From positions 26,954,761-27,009,760 of the forward strand of contig CM022673.1 of assembly GCA_012295275.1 (NCBI GenBank): a DNA stretch of 55,000 nt, written 5' to 3'. The notes under the pieces are model-generated. The model searched no databases and was not told the DNA's origin. It worked only from the letters and a program-made list of their open reading frames with translations. The DNA comes from Chrysomallon squamiferum. Lineage: Eukaryota > Mollusca > Gastropoda > Neomphalida > Peltospiridae. Below, piece by piece: positions 24,111-36,110 of this stretch (within the stretch, counting starts at the first letter, position 1; every line of letters begins with the position of its first letter). A program made the position numbers and the translations under genes.

Positions 24111-26047
24111 GAAGTAAACATTTCAGAAAAACAAAAACTAAAAAAAAAAAACAAAAAAAAAAGACAACAAAAAATGGAGAGAGAGAAAGAGAGAATGGAA
24201 TCACCACGAAATATATGTAGACCTGAAAATTGGTATGGAAGATTCTCAGAACTGTGGCTCACTGTTTGCAAGTATGTTTTGTGTTTCTGATGTTTCATTT
24301 GGAAATTCAAGGCTGTTTTAATAGGATAATTTGACTGTTGTATAAACTGAAGACTACTTTTTTTTTTCTTTTTTTTTTTGCTGAGAGTTGTTTGTTGTGA
24401 AAAATCATTTCTGTTTGTAATGGACAGCGCTTTCTCACGTAACTGTTACTAACAAATGGATTTCTGGAAAGTAGAAACTTTTTTTGGAGAAGAGGACTTA
24501 ATTATTCAAGAATCTATGCATATTGAGGGCATGTTTTTAGTGCGATCCAAATGTTAATATCCACTAGATTTGAGTGTTATTAAAAAAAAGTTGTAATCAT
24601 AATAAAAATTCAGAAATAAAGTTATAGATATCATTTGAATGTGATATGTGCTGTTAAAACATTGTTGCATTGTAAAATATGTTAAAATTGTAAATTAGAT
24701 TTTGTCGTCAAATGTACCTTCGGTAATATATGCAAATAATTTAAATACATCCAGTTAACATTTTTTGTTTTGTGCTGTCTGTGCTTGTAATGTTGTCATG
24801 ATGATAAGGGAGTTTTGATACAGTCCTCTTTTTCAAATATTAAAATAAAGAAAATGAAATAAAAAATGTAAAGAAATAATAAAGAAAACTAGTGTAGTTA
24901 TCGTGATGTTACTTTATTATCCTTGTAGATCATTTTACTGTTTTTCTTTGTTTTAATTTTCATGAAACATGAATGAATTTCATCTTCTCTGGATTCTCAC
25001 CATCTGTTATTTTGATATCATTTATTATTAGCAAAGATTGAAAATGAAAAAAAACAAAAATGTATTCAGACTATTTATCCATGTCACAAAAAAAGCATCA
25101 GAATATACAAAACAAATTCCAGTTTTTATTTTATCGTAATTTTGTAGTTGAAACATTAGAAAACTTATTCACTGTTCTTCAGAAATAAATTAATTTATAA
25201 TTCTTCCAGAATTAGTTATAGAAATTGTTGGAGATAAACAACACGTCTGCTAATTGTTTTTTTAAAAGTATCTTTGGAAATGTTTATTTATTCATTTAAC
25301 ATCAAAATATATCATGCATGGTATGCATATTTTTTTTTAAATAAAATATAATATATATCATAATTATCAAAACATCATGTTATAAAATCTCAAAACCTAT
25401 TTCCATCAGTTCAAAAGGAAAAAAAAAGGATATTATCAAAATTAATAAAAAAAAAAAAAAAAAATCTTAGATATTAGTTGTAATTATTAGTAACTAGATT
25501 TTTCACAAGATGCACCTTAATTTAATTTAGAAATCACTGATAACCATTTTTTTAAGCTTGTTGTATTGCAGAGTATATTTTTTTAACAGAACAAGATTTT
25601 TAAATAATGTTATTAATTTCAGATTCACTTTTTATTTTATTCTTAAGATGAAATTTTTAAAAATATTATTTAATTCTGATTTTTATAACTATCATGTTTG
25701 ATTAATCAATGTGGAACCATTTGTGCTGTTCAGTCATAATTTTACTTCCACTTTTCTATGGTTTTTCTGAAAAGGATGCATAAATTTGTACATAGTGAGC
25801 TCCTATAATTGTTCCAGGAAATTTGGCTGTCATGTTTTCTGTCGAGAAATTAGTTTATTGTGTGGAGTCTGATAGGAATGAAAAGAATTATTTTTTTTTT
25901 AATTGTTATAAAAGAAATGGATGTACATTTTGTTAACTTAAAACAATTAGAGATCAAATTAAAACTGTTCTTTTAGTCTTGCTATTTCAAACCTGATTCA
26001 TAATTGTGAATTTTATAATATGGATAAAACTGCCACTGAAATAACGG

Positions 26048-26090
<43 letters not shown>

Positions 26091-29075
26091 TATTGTTTAT
26101 ATATTTTATCCATTTGCTGTGGTTATTGTCTTAACTGCAGTGTTTGACAGTTACATCTAAAACATTCCTTATCTGCTTGTTCCTTGTTTGAAACTTTGCC
26201 CATGTTTAGATCATGATAGTTTAGATATAAATTATGTCCCTTTGTTGTTGTTTTTGTTTTTTTAAATGTGAATAAAGGAAATCAGTGTATTTTGTTATTT
26301 TATTGTTCCATTTCTTAAAATAATTTTATTAATGCTGAAGAAACTAAAATATCTAAATTTGTATTTATATTTTGTGAGTTAAGCTCTTTCTTTTTCATCA
26401 TTTTTTTCCATTTAAATTTGTGAAAAGAGAAACAATTATTTTCATCTTAATATTTTGGAACTTAAAATTGTTTTTGAAAAAGATCATTTGATAAATAATT
26501 TTTGAAAATTGATTTCACATTGAAACAATAAAATATTCCCATTCTTAAAAAGAGAAGAAAACAAATTGTTTTGGGGTCCTTTTTAAAAGTAATGAACAAT
26601 ACATTTTAGTTACTATAGTTATATCTTGTATATAATCATTTCTGTATGATCATCATGACAGCTGTTTATCATTCACAGAATGATGTGTTTCTGAAAATTA
26701 ATCCTGAATTTTTAATTAAGTTATAGCAACAAATGTAATAATAAAATAATCTTAATTATTTTTTTTAGAAGTTTATATATTTTTATATTAACAATTCTTT
26801 CTAGGAAATGAAATTCTGTTCATTGATATTAACTTTATATGCATTTCATGTGTCAAAATAAATAAATAAATAGCTTGATGAAATATTTATAATCAAACTT
26901 GGATATGATTTATATCCATTCATTTTTTTCATGGATTGATTCTTTCTGTAACTATTAATTTTAAAAAAAAAGAGAAGTTTTTAACAAAATCAAAACATTG
27001 CAGCTGATCTCGTATTCCCAGCCCATTTGTTTGATTTCAGACACGAAAACCAGAATGTCTTTTATTGTATTATACAGATTTTCTCATGCAAAGTTACTGT
27101 ATATTTAACAAACTTTGTTTTTAAAATTATTATTCTATTCATATTTTATACAATTCTGCATTCCATTTTCTGTTATAAATAGATTAAAAACCAAAATAAT
27201 GTTTTTGTTGTTCCATTTCTTGCCATCTTACTGTTTGTCTGTTTTACATACATATTTTTACATAATTATATGTATGTATATGTATATGTAAACCATCATT
27301 TATACCATTCTAACCAGTTAATACGTTGTTTTCCAGTGCAGATGTTTTGACAAAATAAAGTAACAAGTAAATTTTCCAACATGAAATGTATTGTCATCGC
27401 TCTGTTTACAGTACACTTTTAACATGAAATACATTTTAAATGTGAAAAAATGCTTACTCATTCATCTACAACCTTATGTTGGTTGGTGATAATTTTAATA
27501 CTTGTATCTAATTTGAGATATTTGTCTACTAAAACCATATTATTCAACAGAGAAGAAAGAAGATTGCTAAACAATAGGAAAAAAAAAAAGAATTTGTTTT
27601 GTTTTATATCACTGACATTCCATAAAAGAAGAGAAAAAAAATTCTTGTTTTTATTAGTTATGTTTATTTTATTTTTTTAAATTTTTTTTTTTTTTCGTGA
27701 CAGAAAGTAATAGAGAAAAAACATACTCTTTGATAGAATATGACCAAGTCCAATGTATTTTTAAGTTAAACAAATGTAGATTCATATTTTATTTTTTTAA
27801 CAAACCATTCACTTTGCCATAATACTTGTACAGCAGCCTATGCATCTAGTATAAGCATATCAAATGCTTTGGGTAGATATTTTTTTCACTTTCTAATTGG
27901 TTTTACCGATAACATTGCCTTAAAAGAAATCTCCGCTCCCTATAAAATGTGTAGTAGTTAATGTTGATGTAGTAGTTAGTTAACCTGTGGTGATGACAAC
28001 AAATGGCTGGACTATATTTTTTATATACTCATGAGTAACAGTTTTGTTTCAGATGTTCAACTTTTGCTAATTATAAAAGTACTATGAGCATATTTGAAGG
28101 CAGAAATTTTCTTTTTTCATTGCATTTCATAGACATTATTTGTGTAAAAATTCCCGAAAGACTGAGTATAAAAAAAAAACAATAAAATAAAATTTAGGAA
28201 AGAAAAAGGATTCCAGTGAGTTGTTCTTTAGAAAATAACTCGTATACTTCTTCACATGTCTGATATTTTATTGTCATAGCTAACAGCAGAAATGTTTCAT
28301 CAAAATCAAATAAAACCAAGACTTGTAGATGAAGCTATCAAAATGGAGTTGAAGCCATTTGTATGTTATCCCACATGTGCTCGTTAATAGAAATTGAGTG
28401 TCTGTATCATTATAACACCGTTTTTTTTTTTTTTTTAATACTCTATACTCTTTATTGAGTACATGTACGCATGGCTTTCTGTGAAAATAACTTCATAAAA
28501 GAAAGCTTCTTCAAACGCCTTTGTTTTATTATTATTACTGACTGCTAAAGCTGTTGATTCAAATGAAGTGTTTATTTTGTTACCTGTTAAAGCTTTTGAT
28601 CTTGTATTTTTAGCCATATTTATGCTTTCATTTGTATACAGTTATATGTTAGTTTGTGTGTGTGCATGAACAACTCTATATTTGTGTTTATGCTGAAATA
28701 TCCAAAACCAGAATTTTAAACAGATTGGGGGAATATATCTTCTAGGCAGATCTAATTATTATTTTAAAAAAAAACAACTAATAAATATAATTAAAACTTT
28801 CATTAGCATTTTGTTATTTAAGATTAAATTATACGAGATTTTGTAAGAATTTTTGTTGGTACAGTAGAATAGTTTTATATGTTACTATGTCATAGGTGTT
28901 TTTGTGAAATAAATATTGAACTAATGATAATGTCAAAATATGTTCAGTTTGTGCTTGTACATCAAATATCATTCTGCATTGCTGTTTAAAGATGTTTGTG
29001 GTTCAATGTTCTGTTGATTTTTTTTAATGGTTTTACAAATGTAATGTAACAATAAAATATAAACAGTTTGTTTTA
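24111..29075 (+). other. Putative long 3' UTR of the Ig-domain gene / repeat-poor AT-rich stretch
   Basis: After the stop codon about 5 kb follows with no convincing coding exon and almost no microsatellites except an (ATT)n run at about 26052-26095, in contrast to the repeat-laden DNA on either side. Several AATAAA signals occur (24601, 24615, 24844, and 29051, the last followed by T-rich and TGT-rich DNA). A short transcript ending near 24.6-24.9 kb and a long one ending near 29.07 kb are both possible. The extent is inferred from composition and signals only. Confidence 0.35.
28421..28620 (-). pseudogene. Possible retroposed transcript end (poly-A tail, minus strand)
   Basis: On the minus strand a 60-codon open frame (28617 to 28435, starting MAKNTRSK) ends just before a 16-bp poly(A) tract (plus-strand T run 28421-28436). 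AATAAA (28451-28456 in complement) lies 14 nt before that tract, the spacing of a genuine cleavage site, which suggests reverse-transcribed mRNA. I do not recognise the peptide, and no target-site duplication was identified. A chance T-run in the 3' UTR is the alternative. Confidence 0.25.
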
Positions 29076-29232
29076 TTTTTATTTTTTATTTTTTTTATCG
29101 TTGTCTGTTTATTAATATTTTTGTTCCAGAAATGGTATATCATTTTATGAGTCACAACCAGTAATTAGCCTCTGGGTAAAACAAAACTTTATTGGAGTTG
29201 ATATTTATATATAATCTACAGAGCACACAGAC

Positions 29233-29416
29233 AAACACACACACACACACACACACATATGCACACATATGTAATAGCCCTGATGCTTAAGTTTCATTAG
29301 ATTCATAACAGATCTGTCCCTGTAAAGACACACACACATAAACACAGACACAAAATACACACCTATATATATATATATATATATATATGCATACAGCTCT
29401 AAATATATATGTATAT

Positions 29417-29455
<39 letters not shown>

Positions 29456-29640
29456 TACACTAAATATATATATATTTACACACACACACACAGAGTGATA
29501 GATAAATATATATGTATATATTTACACACACAAACACACACACACAGCATATAGGCAAACAGCTGTAAATATATATGTTTACAGAGAGAGATAGATATAT
29601 AAATAGAATGGAAGAGAAAGAGAGAGAGAGCTAATACAAT
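29233..29640 (+). repeat. (CA)n / (TA)n / (GA)n microsatellite block
   Basis: Alternating pure CA runs (about 29233-29256, 29421-29449), TA runs (about 29364-29388) and GA runs up to the edge of the inverted duplication. No genes are visible; short open frames here are repeat translations. Confidence 0.85.
29343..29415 (+). repeat. Direct repeat flanking the exon copy, left unit
   Basis: The string ACAAAATACACACCT, a (TA)n run, then GCATACAGCT and TAAA recurs at 29938-29990 on the same strand. The duplicated exon lies between the two copies. This could be a scar of the insertion or a local tandem duplication. Confidence 0.5.
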
Positions 29641-29925
29641 CATTATTATTATTTTCTCTAAATTAAACGTGTTGTTTATTTGTTTATTTGTTTTGTTTGT
29701 TTTTCAGAAATGATGGAGTACCCGTATGAGGGTGGAGGGTCAGAGAGTCCTGACACGGGGACTGACGATGAACTTGTGACAGCTGCAGCTGCTGAGACGT
29801 GCATCACCCCTAAAGAAGGTCTAAAGATTTATGGTAGACACAGAAAACATTTCATGTTATAACGCGTCAGCTTTCTACGTCATGTCTGATTCTATACCTT
29901 CGTTTTGCACTGTGCATTTGTTTTG
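29640..29925 (+). repeat. Inverted duplication, copy A (partner 46010-46290)
   Basis: About 285 bp, from CTAATACAATCATT to CTGCATTTG-like sequence after the exon, recurs in reverse orientation 16 kb away. Similarity continues weakly into AG/AT microsatellites on the upstream side (to about 29565) and stops sharply near 29927. It contains the orphan exon. Confidence 0.85.
29708..29833 (+). CDS. Orphan exon: plus-strand copy of the helical-repeat gene's first coding exon
   Basis: A 126-bp exon-like unit (42 codons, phase 1 to 1) preceded by a T-rich tract and CAG and followed by G|GTAGAC. It encodes an acidic peptide beginning MMEYPYEGG. The exon at 46087-46212 on the other strand matches it at 124 of 126 bases, and both differences are third-position and silent (TAT/TAC, GAG/GAA). 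About 60-70 bp of intron on each side are also nearly identical, so the copy is recent. No plus-strand partner exon for the rest of that protein is visible downstream. It is therefore probably a non-functional duplicate, though its splice signals and frame are intact. Read through without splicing, it ends after GRHRKHFML and a stop. Confidence 0.6.
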
Positions 29926-29937
29926 ACACAAAACACA

Positions 29938-29990
29938 GACAAAATACACACCTACATATATATATATATATATGCATACAGCTGTAAACA
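29938..29990 (+). repeat. Direct repeat flanking the exon copy, right unit
   Basis: Second copy of the motif at 29343-29415, with CCTACATATA and a shorter (TA)n run before GCATACAGCTGTAAA. It begins about 10 bp after the end of the inverted duplication. Confidence 0.5.
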
Positions 29991-29999
29991 CATACTCAT

Positions 30000-30340
30000 A
30001 AACACACACACACACTAAACTAAATTAAACTAAACTAAATGAACATACAGAAAATATATTTTCATATACACATAAATATAAAACAAAAACAGAGAAAATA
30101 AACTAACATGCAGACAAACACAGACACACATGCACACACAACATAAACATTTTCCAATACAAATGCCAGTTAGTTCTAACAATATAATGCCTGATATAAA
30201 AGAAAACAACAAATCAAGATGCAAAATCAAGATGAACAGCAGCCTGAAATATTTTTAAAGTAATATATGTATTGTTAAAATTAAAGGCTGTGAATAAATA
30301 GTTTAAAATGTATATATGTGACATTTCAAAAGGTATGCAC

Positions 30341-30373
<33 letters not shown>

Positions 30374-30485
30374 TATTATAATTATATAACAACAACAACA
30401 ACAACAGTAATAATAACAATAATAATAATTATAATTATAATAATATTCATGACATCACAGTGATACTCTGTGGCATGGCAGACTG
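30000..30485. other. Non-coding interval with CA and AAT repeats
   Basis: CA-rich and CTAAA repeats (30000-30150) and AAT/AAC runs (30340-30450); no gene. Confidence 0.5.
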
Positions 30486-30649
30486 TCAGGTGTAACTAGG
30501 GGAAACGGCGCCTATTGAAAAGTACCCCTGTCCAAACATATGACTAATATTTTTATTTTTTATTTTTATTTTTTTTTACTTCAAATACACATAGAGAGTT
30601 TTGTAGTAGGATGTAAAACAAACTATTAAAAATAATAATAATAATAATA

Positions 30650-30684
<35 letters not shown>

Positions 30685-31488
30685 AGAATTCAAAAAACTT
30701 TGTGATACTGAAAGCGAATTGAGGAATTAATTTGTGAGGTAAATGTCTGATAAGGATGAAATTATTATGAAAAGCAACACTTTTTTAAATAAAAGTTTTA
30801 TTCAAATATATATTTAAGCTTTAATAAGACCTTTTTTCAAGTATATATCTAACACTTTGCATTATATATAGTCATAAATATTTAAGCGATACAAAGAATG
30901 ACGAGAGCAGTGGTGTGCAGAGGTTTGGTGATGTCCAGGGCCAATTCCTTGATTGTATGCCCCAAAGACTCAAGTATAAGGCCTGGTACTGAGAAATAGT
31001 GTTTCAAAGGAAGATATTTTGAATATGTAAACACAGGTGAAACATAAATTAAACATTTTATTCGATTTAAATATAAATCAGCCAAGTTTATTAAGTTCTT
31101 TTCTCTGATTGGAATGTCCCCCCAGATGGATGCCTGTGGCCACCCACCCCCCTCTGCACGCCACTGAGCCAGAGGTACCCAAACTATAAAAAAAAAAAAA
31201 AAAAATTAAAAATAAGATTATTAAATTTCATGTATTTTACTATATTACTATATTATTCCAAGCATTATATTTTTTACATAATAATTTACACAAATTCTTT
31301 AACAATCTCGACACCCTAGTGCTTCTCACACATATAAAGTGATAATGGCAGATCTGGTTTGAAGAAAATTCTTCGTATTTTTTAAAAAACATTTTGTTTT
31401 ATCTTTATCGGAATCTGCTGAGTAGCACCCCCTTCATTTGGTGGCGCCCAGGACAATTGCCATGCCTGCCATACCCTAGATACGCCAT
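30486..31488. mobile_element. About 1-kb dispersed element with inverted ends (non-autonomous DNA transposon-like)
   Basis: The left end reads GGTGTAACTAGGGG (30489-30502) and the right end CCCTAGATACGCC (31474-31486). The complement of the right end is GGCGTATCTAGGG, so the ends are imperfect inverted repeats. Inside there are no transposase-like open frames, only (AAT)n runs and a GC-richer core (30890-31170). Part of the core (about 30970-31110) recurs in reverse orientation at 39770-39890, showing a dispersed family. Target-site duplications were not resolved. Confidence 0.45.
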
Positions 31489-31899
31489 ATGCTTACAGAC
31501 AAACGCACATACACACATGGATGTAGACAAACACACACAACACGGCTAACATGGGTTTAGTTTTTCCACACCGCCATGTTAAAGTTAAATAGTGACATCA
31601 TTACGGAAAACACGTTTCATATTAGAGCTAGGAATGTAAATAATATTTTATTATACTCTTATATAATTAATATTAACAGAAACGTCAACCGATATAGGGA
31701 TTTAAGCTTTGGATGTATTTAAATTGGAGTTTGTAAAGATATTACTTACAGTGTAGGTACAGATATTATTAGAATTGCAGACTGTACTGGTATCGTTTGT
31801 TAACTGTGTGCAGAAATGATGTAGTATGTAACGTAATATGAAAAACTAGTAGTATTAATAGCAGTTGTTCTTTTTAAATTGTAAATTAAATATAAAAAA

Positions 31900-31938
<39 letters not shown>

Positions 31939-32399
31939 CATAATCATAATCATAATAATTCTTTTGCCGTGTTGCCTGTTTGCAGAATTTATTATTTCAT
32001 ATAATTTTCATTAAAAAAAAATTATAATAATAAGGAGATGAAAGAAATTAAAAGCAGAAAGACCATAAAATGTAAAATTTCAAATGTTTTGTTTGTATTC
32101 ATTTATTTATTTATTTTTTTTTAGATATTATTTTTCCCCGATGAATAACAAGCATCACTCTCTCTGCAGGATCACAACCGCCGTTTCGTATTTAGCATTT
32201 TGACCTAATTTTCGTATTGATTTTGTTACTTCGCAAAACGTTCGGTTAAAATATTGAGTACATCTGAAAAAGTAACGAAAATGTTAGCTAGGATCATGAT
32301 AACACTGATATAAACTAAAACAGCAAAATATACTAAAGAAAAAACGATTTAGGGAATTTCCACTATTATATCCTTATTGGTTTGAAGTTTTATGTTACG
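31489..32399. other. Intergenic interval before tRNA-Leu
   Basis: AT-rich DNA with an (AAT)n run (about 31898-31940); no gene seen. Confidence 0.5.
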
Positions 32400-32482
32400 A
32401 GCACGGTGGCCGAGTGGTTAAGGCGTTGGACTTAAGATCCAATGGATGTATTTCCGCGTGGGTTCGAACCCCACCCGTGCTA
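32400..32482 (+). tRNA. tRNA-Leu (anticodon UAA)
   Basis: An 83-nt class II tRNA gene. The acceptor stem AGCACGG pairs perfectly with CCGTGCT, with A as discriminator. The anticodon stem TTGGA/TCCAA encloses the loop CTTAAGA, giving anticodon TAA at 32433-32435. A long variable arm (GGA...TCC) and the T arm GTGGG-TTCGAAC-CCCAC mark it as leucine type. B box GGTTCGAACC is intact, and there is no intron. A T5 pol III terminator follows at 32489-32493. The CCA end is not encoded, as expected in eukaryotes. It decodes UUA codons and appears functional. Confidence 0.95.
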
Positions 32483-32488
32483 CAAGAA

Positions 32489-32493
32489 TTTTT
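32489..32493 (+). terminator. Pol III terminator of tRNA-Leu
   Basis: Run of five T beginning 7 nt after the tRNA discriminator base, the usual distance and length for RNA polymerase III termination. Confidence 0.7.
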
Positions 32494-32815
32494 ATACTTT
32501 CATTTTATTGTTATTATTATTTTCAGTTATTAATATTTGTTTTTCCCACTGCATCCGACACCACAAGATTTACAATACTATCAAATATATATATATTTCA
32601 TTTGTAGATATGTTAATAATTACTAATAACTGCTATAAATAATAAGTTGTATGTCGATTGTTATTATAGAGATCAAAACTTAATTTGTTGTCCTATTCAA
32701 AGCTACAGTAACTGCATACACTCAAAAAATAAAAAATAAAACCTTTCGCACACACACTCGCAGCCAACACAGACACAAAAACACATTTACATAAATGTAT
32801 ACATATATGCATACA

Positions 32816-33562
32816 TTAAAGCACTCCACCGCAAGCTGACAAGTAGGAAGCCGTGTCCCGGGTACACGTGACGTACTCCAATCCCAGCTGGAAGAGCTTG
32901 TTCTTCTCTTCTTCGGTGTGGCGGGACTTCCTTGATTTCTGTTCACCTTCCAGCTGCAGCAGATGGACTTCCTTGTTAGCATTCTCTGACTTGAACAGGA
33001 GAATCTGCTCATATATGTTCAGGTGTGGTTTCACTGCTCTCTTGGCCAACCTGCTGTTGTAACCTTCACAGTTGTTGTTTGTCCTAGGGGTGTTGCTCCT
33101 GAAGTGGTTCCAAATGGTCAATGGAAAGTTGCCATTAATCCACGTATCTCGAAAGTACTCGTTGAACTGAAAGCAAGCTGGCAGATCCGGTGTGTGGGTC
33201 ACTACAAGGTCGTATCATCCACAACACGAGGCACTGGAAGGAACGCTAGTCCAACAAACATACGGAACTCAATGGACCGGTAAGCAGGGGAGAGACCCAA
33301 TCCTTGAAGATTCCGAAACAGGGCTTGGCCGAAGTGGAATAGGCATCCCTCCAGATGTGTAGAAAGATTCCGAAACAGGGCTTCGGATGTGTAGATGGCA
33401 TCAAATCACGAATCACATTGTGCACTGCGATTTCAAAATCCACGATCACAGTTTTAGGTTAAAAAATGTCAAGTTCATCCCAATAGCTTTCGCTTTAAAC
33501 AAGTTCACCAGTACGTTGATATGTTGATCCCTTCTCGTCCGGTAACAGACAGAACAGTCCTG

Positions 33563-33609
<47 letters not shown>

Positions 33610-34038
33610 GGTCAGGTGAGAATGAATCACATACAGCTGGTAAAAGATCTTCGGACAGATCTTGAATGTACCATCCACTGACGTAGTCTCAGACTCGCAA
33701 GGTCTCCTAAATTCAGCACCAGCACCAAACACGATGATTCTACTCTCCACCTGCACGTCATCCACAAGGACAAAATCGGATCCCAACTCCGTCCAGGTCC
33801 ACTCGCTTCCGCATGGTGTTGGTCAGTAGGTGGTCAGCGACTGCGCTCTCATCCGAGGAATGGATGTGGTCTTTGTCCCATCCGGTGTAGTAGTCACGGT
33901 GGCAAGGCACCTCGAATGCAAACATCTCTATGGTACCGTACCATTCTTGTTATTAATCTGCCGTGCATACCTATATCCATCAAGTATGAGGTCCGTAGCT
34001 GGTTTTCTGCCGTCCAAAATTTCTCCCTTAACAGCCAT
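32816..34038 (-). pseudogene. MULE (Mutator-like) transposase with FLYWCH-type N-terminus, decayed
   Basis: Reading the minus strand from 34038, the first part (LILDGYRYARQINNKNGT...RC) resembles a FLYWCH zinc-binding domain. The tryptophan codon expected before RC reads TAG. A frameshift follows, because the next conserved stretch (DESAVADHLLTNTMRKRV) lies in another frame. Next come VDGTFKICPKIFYQLYVIHS (MULE DDE core, first Asp region), VDFEIAVHNVIRDLMPST (second Asp region) and WNHFRSNTPRTNNNCEGYNS (C-terminal MULE motif) at 33202-32816, each in a different frame. A (CA)n run (about 33567-33606) interrupts the protein after VIHSH, and AGATTCCGAAACAGGGCTT is duplicated near 33309 and 33365. 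With at least one nonsense codon and several frameshifts, it cannot be an active transposase. Terminal inverted repeats were not located. Confidence 0.8.
33567..33606. repeat. (CA)n microsatellite inside the MULE remnant
   Basis: About 40 bp of pure CA inserted or expanded in the former transposase reading frame. Confidence 0.95.
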
Positions 34039-34114
34039 GATCAAACATAACAAACATCATGACTGTACAGTATTTATATAGGTAGTATTTCCTGTCCCCA
34101 AATTTTACGTTACA

Positions 34115-34325
34115 ACATTAATTTCCTTACAACCTCTACTCTGGCTACCCTCTTCATACATCTCTTGTTTGATCTCGTTAACCCCATACGTTTCATAACA
34201 TTAATTTCATGTCTACAAACATTAATTTTCTTGCAGTCTCTGTTCCGGCTCTCGTTAATCGCCTGATCTGTTCTTCACACATCTTGTTATCCCCATGCGT
34301 CTAAATTGGCCTTAATTGCTCACGC
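34115..34325. repeat. Degenerate tandem duplication, period about 104 bp
   Basis: ACATTAATTTCCTTAC at 34115 and ACATTAATTTTCTTGC at 34219 begin two similar units that share CTCTTGTT/ATCTTGTT and CCCCATACGT/CCCCATGCGT blocks. It lies just upstream of the MULE remnant and could be part of that element's terminal region. Confidence 0.4.
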
Positions 34326-34414
34326 CAGTTTTCCCATTTCTGGAAGCGGGTTAGAACACCTCACCGCTTACCTAATCTGGAGACTGACAGTCTTGGCAAC
34401 AAACCGATCCTTTC

Positions 34415-34535
34415 AGAAACAAGCACATAATTGATTAGTGTAAAAACCTATTTAAAACAAAAAGTTAGTTAAAATTAAAATTGAACTAAATAATCTAAAA
34501 GTAATGAAACCGGATTATGAAAACTTATTAAATAT
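34415..34535 (+). repeat. Direct repeat, copy 1 (partner 36415-36575)
   Basis: AGAAACAAGCACATAATTGA at the start and AAATTGAACTAAATAATCTA plus a GGATTATGA block near the end recur 2.0 kb downstream in the same orientation. The second copy has an extra stretch of about 40 bp in the middle. Confidence 0.7.
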
Positions 34536-36110
34536 AACCTGCTGTATCGTACTGTGCATTGAAATCAACAACATCACTTATCATTTAATAATCACTTTAA
34601 TTCAAATTTCTTTTCCAAAAGCAATTCTATTAACAACACTGAAACATGAACAATGGTTTTCCAGGCAGTTATTTATTTTTATGTTAGATCCAGCAAAATA
34701 TTTTAAAAGTTTTCATCTTAACATTGATTTCAATAGCACAAGAGCTCTTTCAAAAACATTTCATGTTTTACTGGTGAACAAATACTTATTTTTTCTTCAG
34801 CACGTGTTGAAATTTCTGACAACATTAACTAAGATTTGCATGATTATTTGTTCATAAACTGAATGGATTTAATCAAGCATGCGTAATTGCCCATTTATGC
34901 TTGCGCGAGTGTACGTGTTTGTATAAGATCTGTTATATGGTTGCATCTGTCATATTAAACTTTTCTGACCGATTTTTAATACTTAAAATAAGTTTAATCC
35001 CATCTCACTGTCTAGCACACAGCCAAACACCCTTGCTTCTCATATATAATATTCCCCAATCATACTGACATTTTAATGTAGCTTTTATAAAATTATTATT
35101 ATGCTTCAACTGCAGATAAGTGAATATAAAATAACACTCATAGTAACTTCTATATGTCATTTAGGTATGTATTAAAAATAGTATGTACAGTGACACTAAT
35201 TAAGTATAGAACTTTTTTTTAAAAATTAATTTGTGAAGGTTTATATTTTATTTAAAGCCAGAATTGTTTTATTACGATTTCGAAGAAAAATAACAGTCGA
35301 AGGGAAATTTACTTATTATTATTAATGGTTGAAGCGACGTTAGTTTTCTTTGTAGTTGAAGGTAGATTTGTTTCATACGTGGTCAAAGGTAACGTCAGTA
35401 TTCTTGAATCTTATTGCTATAAATCCAAGTCAGCTTTTATTGAAGATTATTAACTCTAGGTGTTTCGTGCACAAGGTTTGAACCTCCTACACTCCATTGT
35501 ATTATGATTGAACTCCGCCATTGTTCTTAGCATTTCATAAACAGCGCGTGAAGCCAACGACACTCGTATCAATGCCAAAAAGACAGTAGTCATGGATTTA
35601 AAAAAACAACAACACAGAAACAACAAAACTTCACTATCGGATATACGAGCTATACAGCACTGGTATGCTATGTTCTAATAATTCAGAATCTTCAATGGTT
35701 CGTCCTTGGTGACTGGTTTTCGTTTACACAGTTTTCGGTTAAGTCCATTGTAATCTATCTCAAAAATGAAACTAGAGTTAATTTGACTCCTAAAAGGCTT
35801 ACAATTGCGTGCAGTGCATTTTTTCGGTATTGTTGTTACGCTTGTGTCAGGTTTGTTTTTAAAAGATACAAGGTAAACAAGTAAATAAATAAATTCAAAA
35901 ATAAATAAAACGTATCAAAATAATGGTATATAAAAAGAATAAATCATAATACGTTTACTTGCGTTTATAAAATTTAATTAACTGACGCTGCAAGAAAAAT
36001 ATTATGATTTTAGTTCGAATGCATTTTTTGTTTTTATATGTCGTCTGTTTCGGGCACCTGTTCAGGGCGGTATTGGTTAATTTTCACTTAGAGAAAGGTA
36101 TGCGCAGTTT
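34536..36110. other. Non-coding interval, no gene recognised
   Basis: AT-rich DNA with no repeated splice-bounded open frames. A GGTTTGAACCTCC string near 35475 resembles a pol III B box but lacks a foldable tRNA around it. Confidence 0.5.

Noticed and set aside
35468-35485. B-box-like GGTTTGAACCTCC suggesting a second tRNA or SINE
   Set aside because: No acceptor or anticodon stem can be drawn around it.
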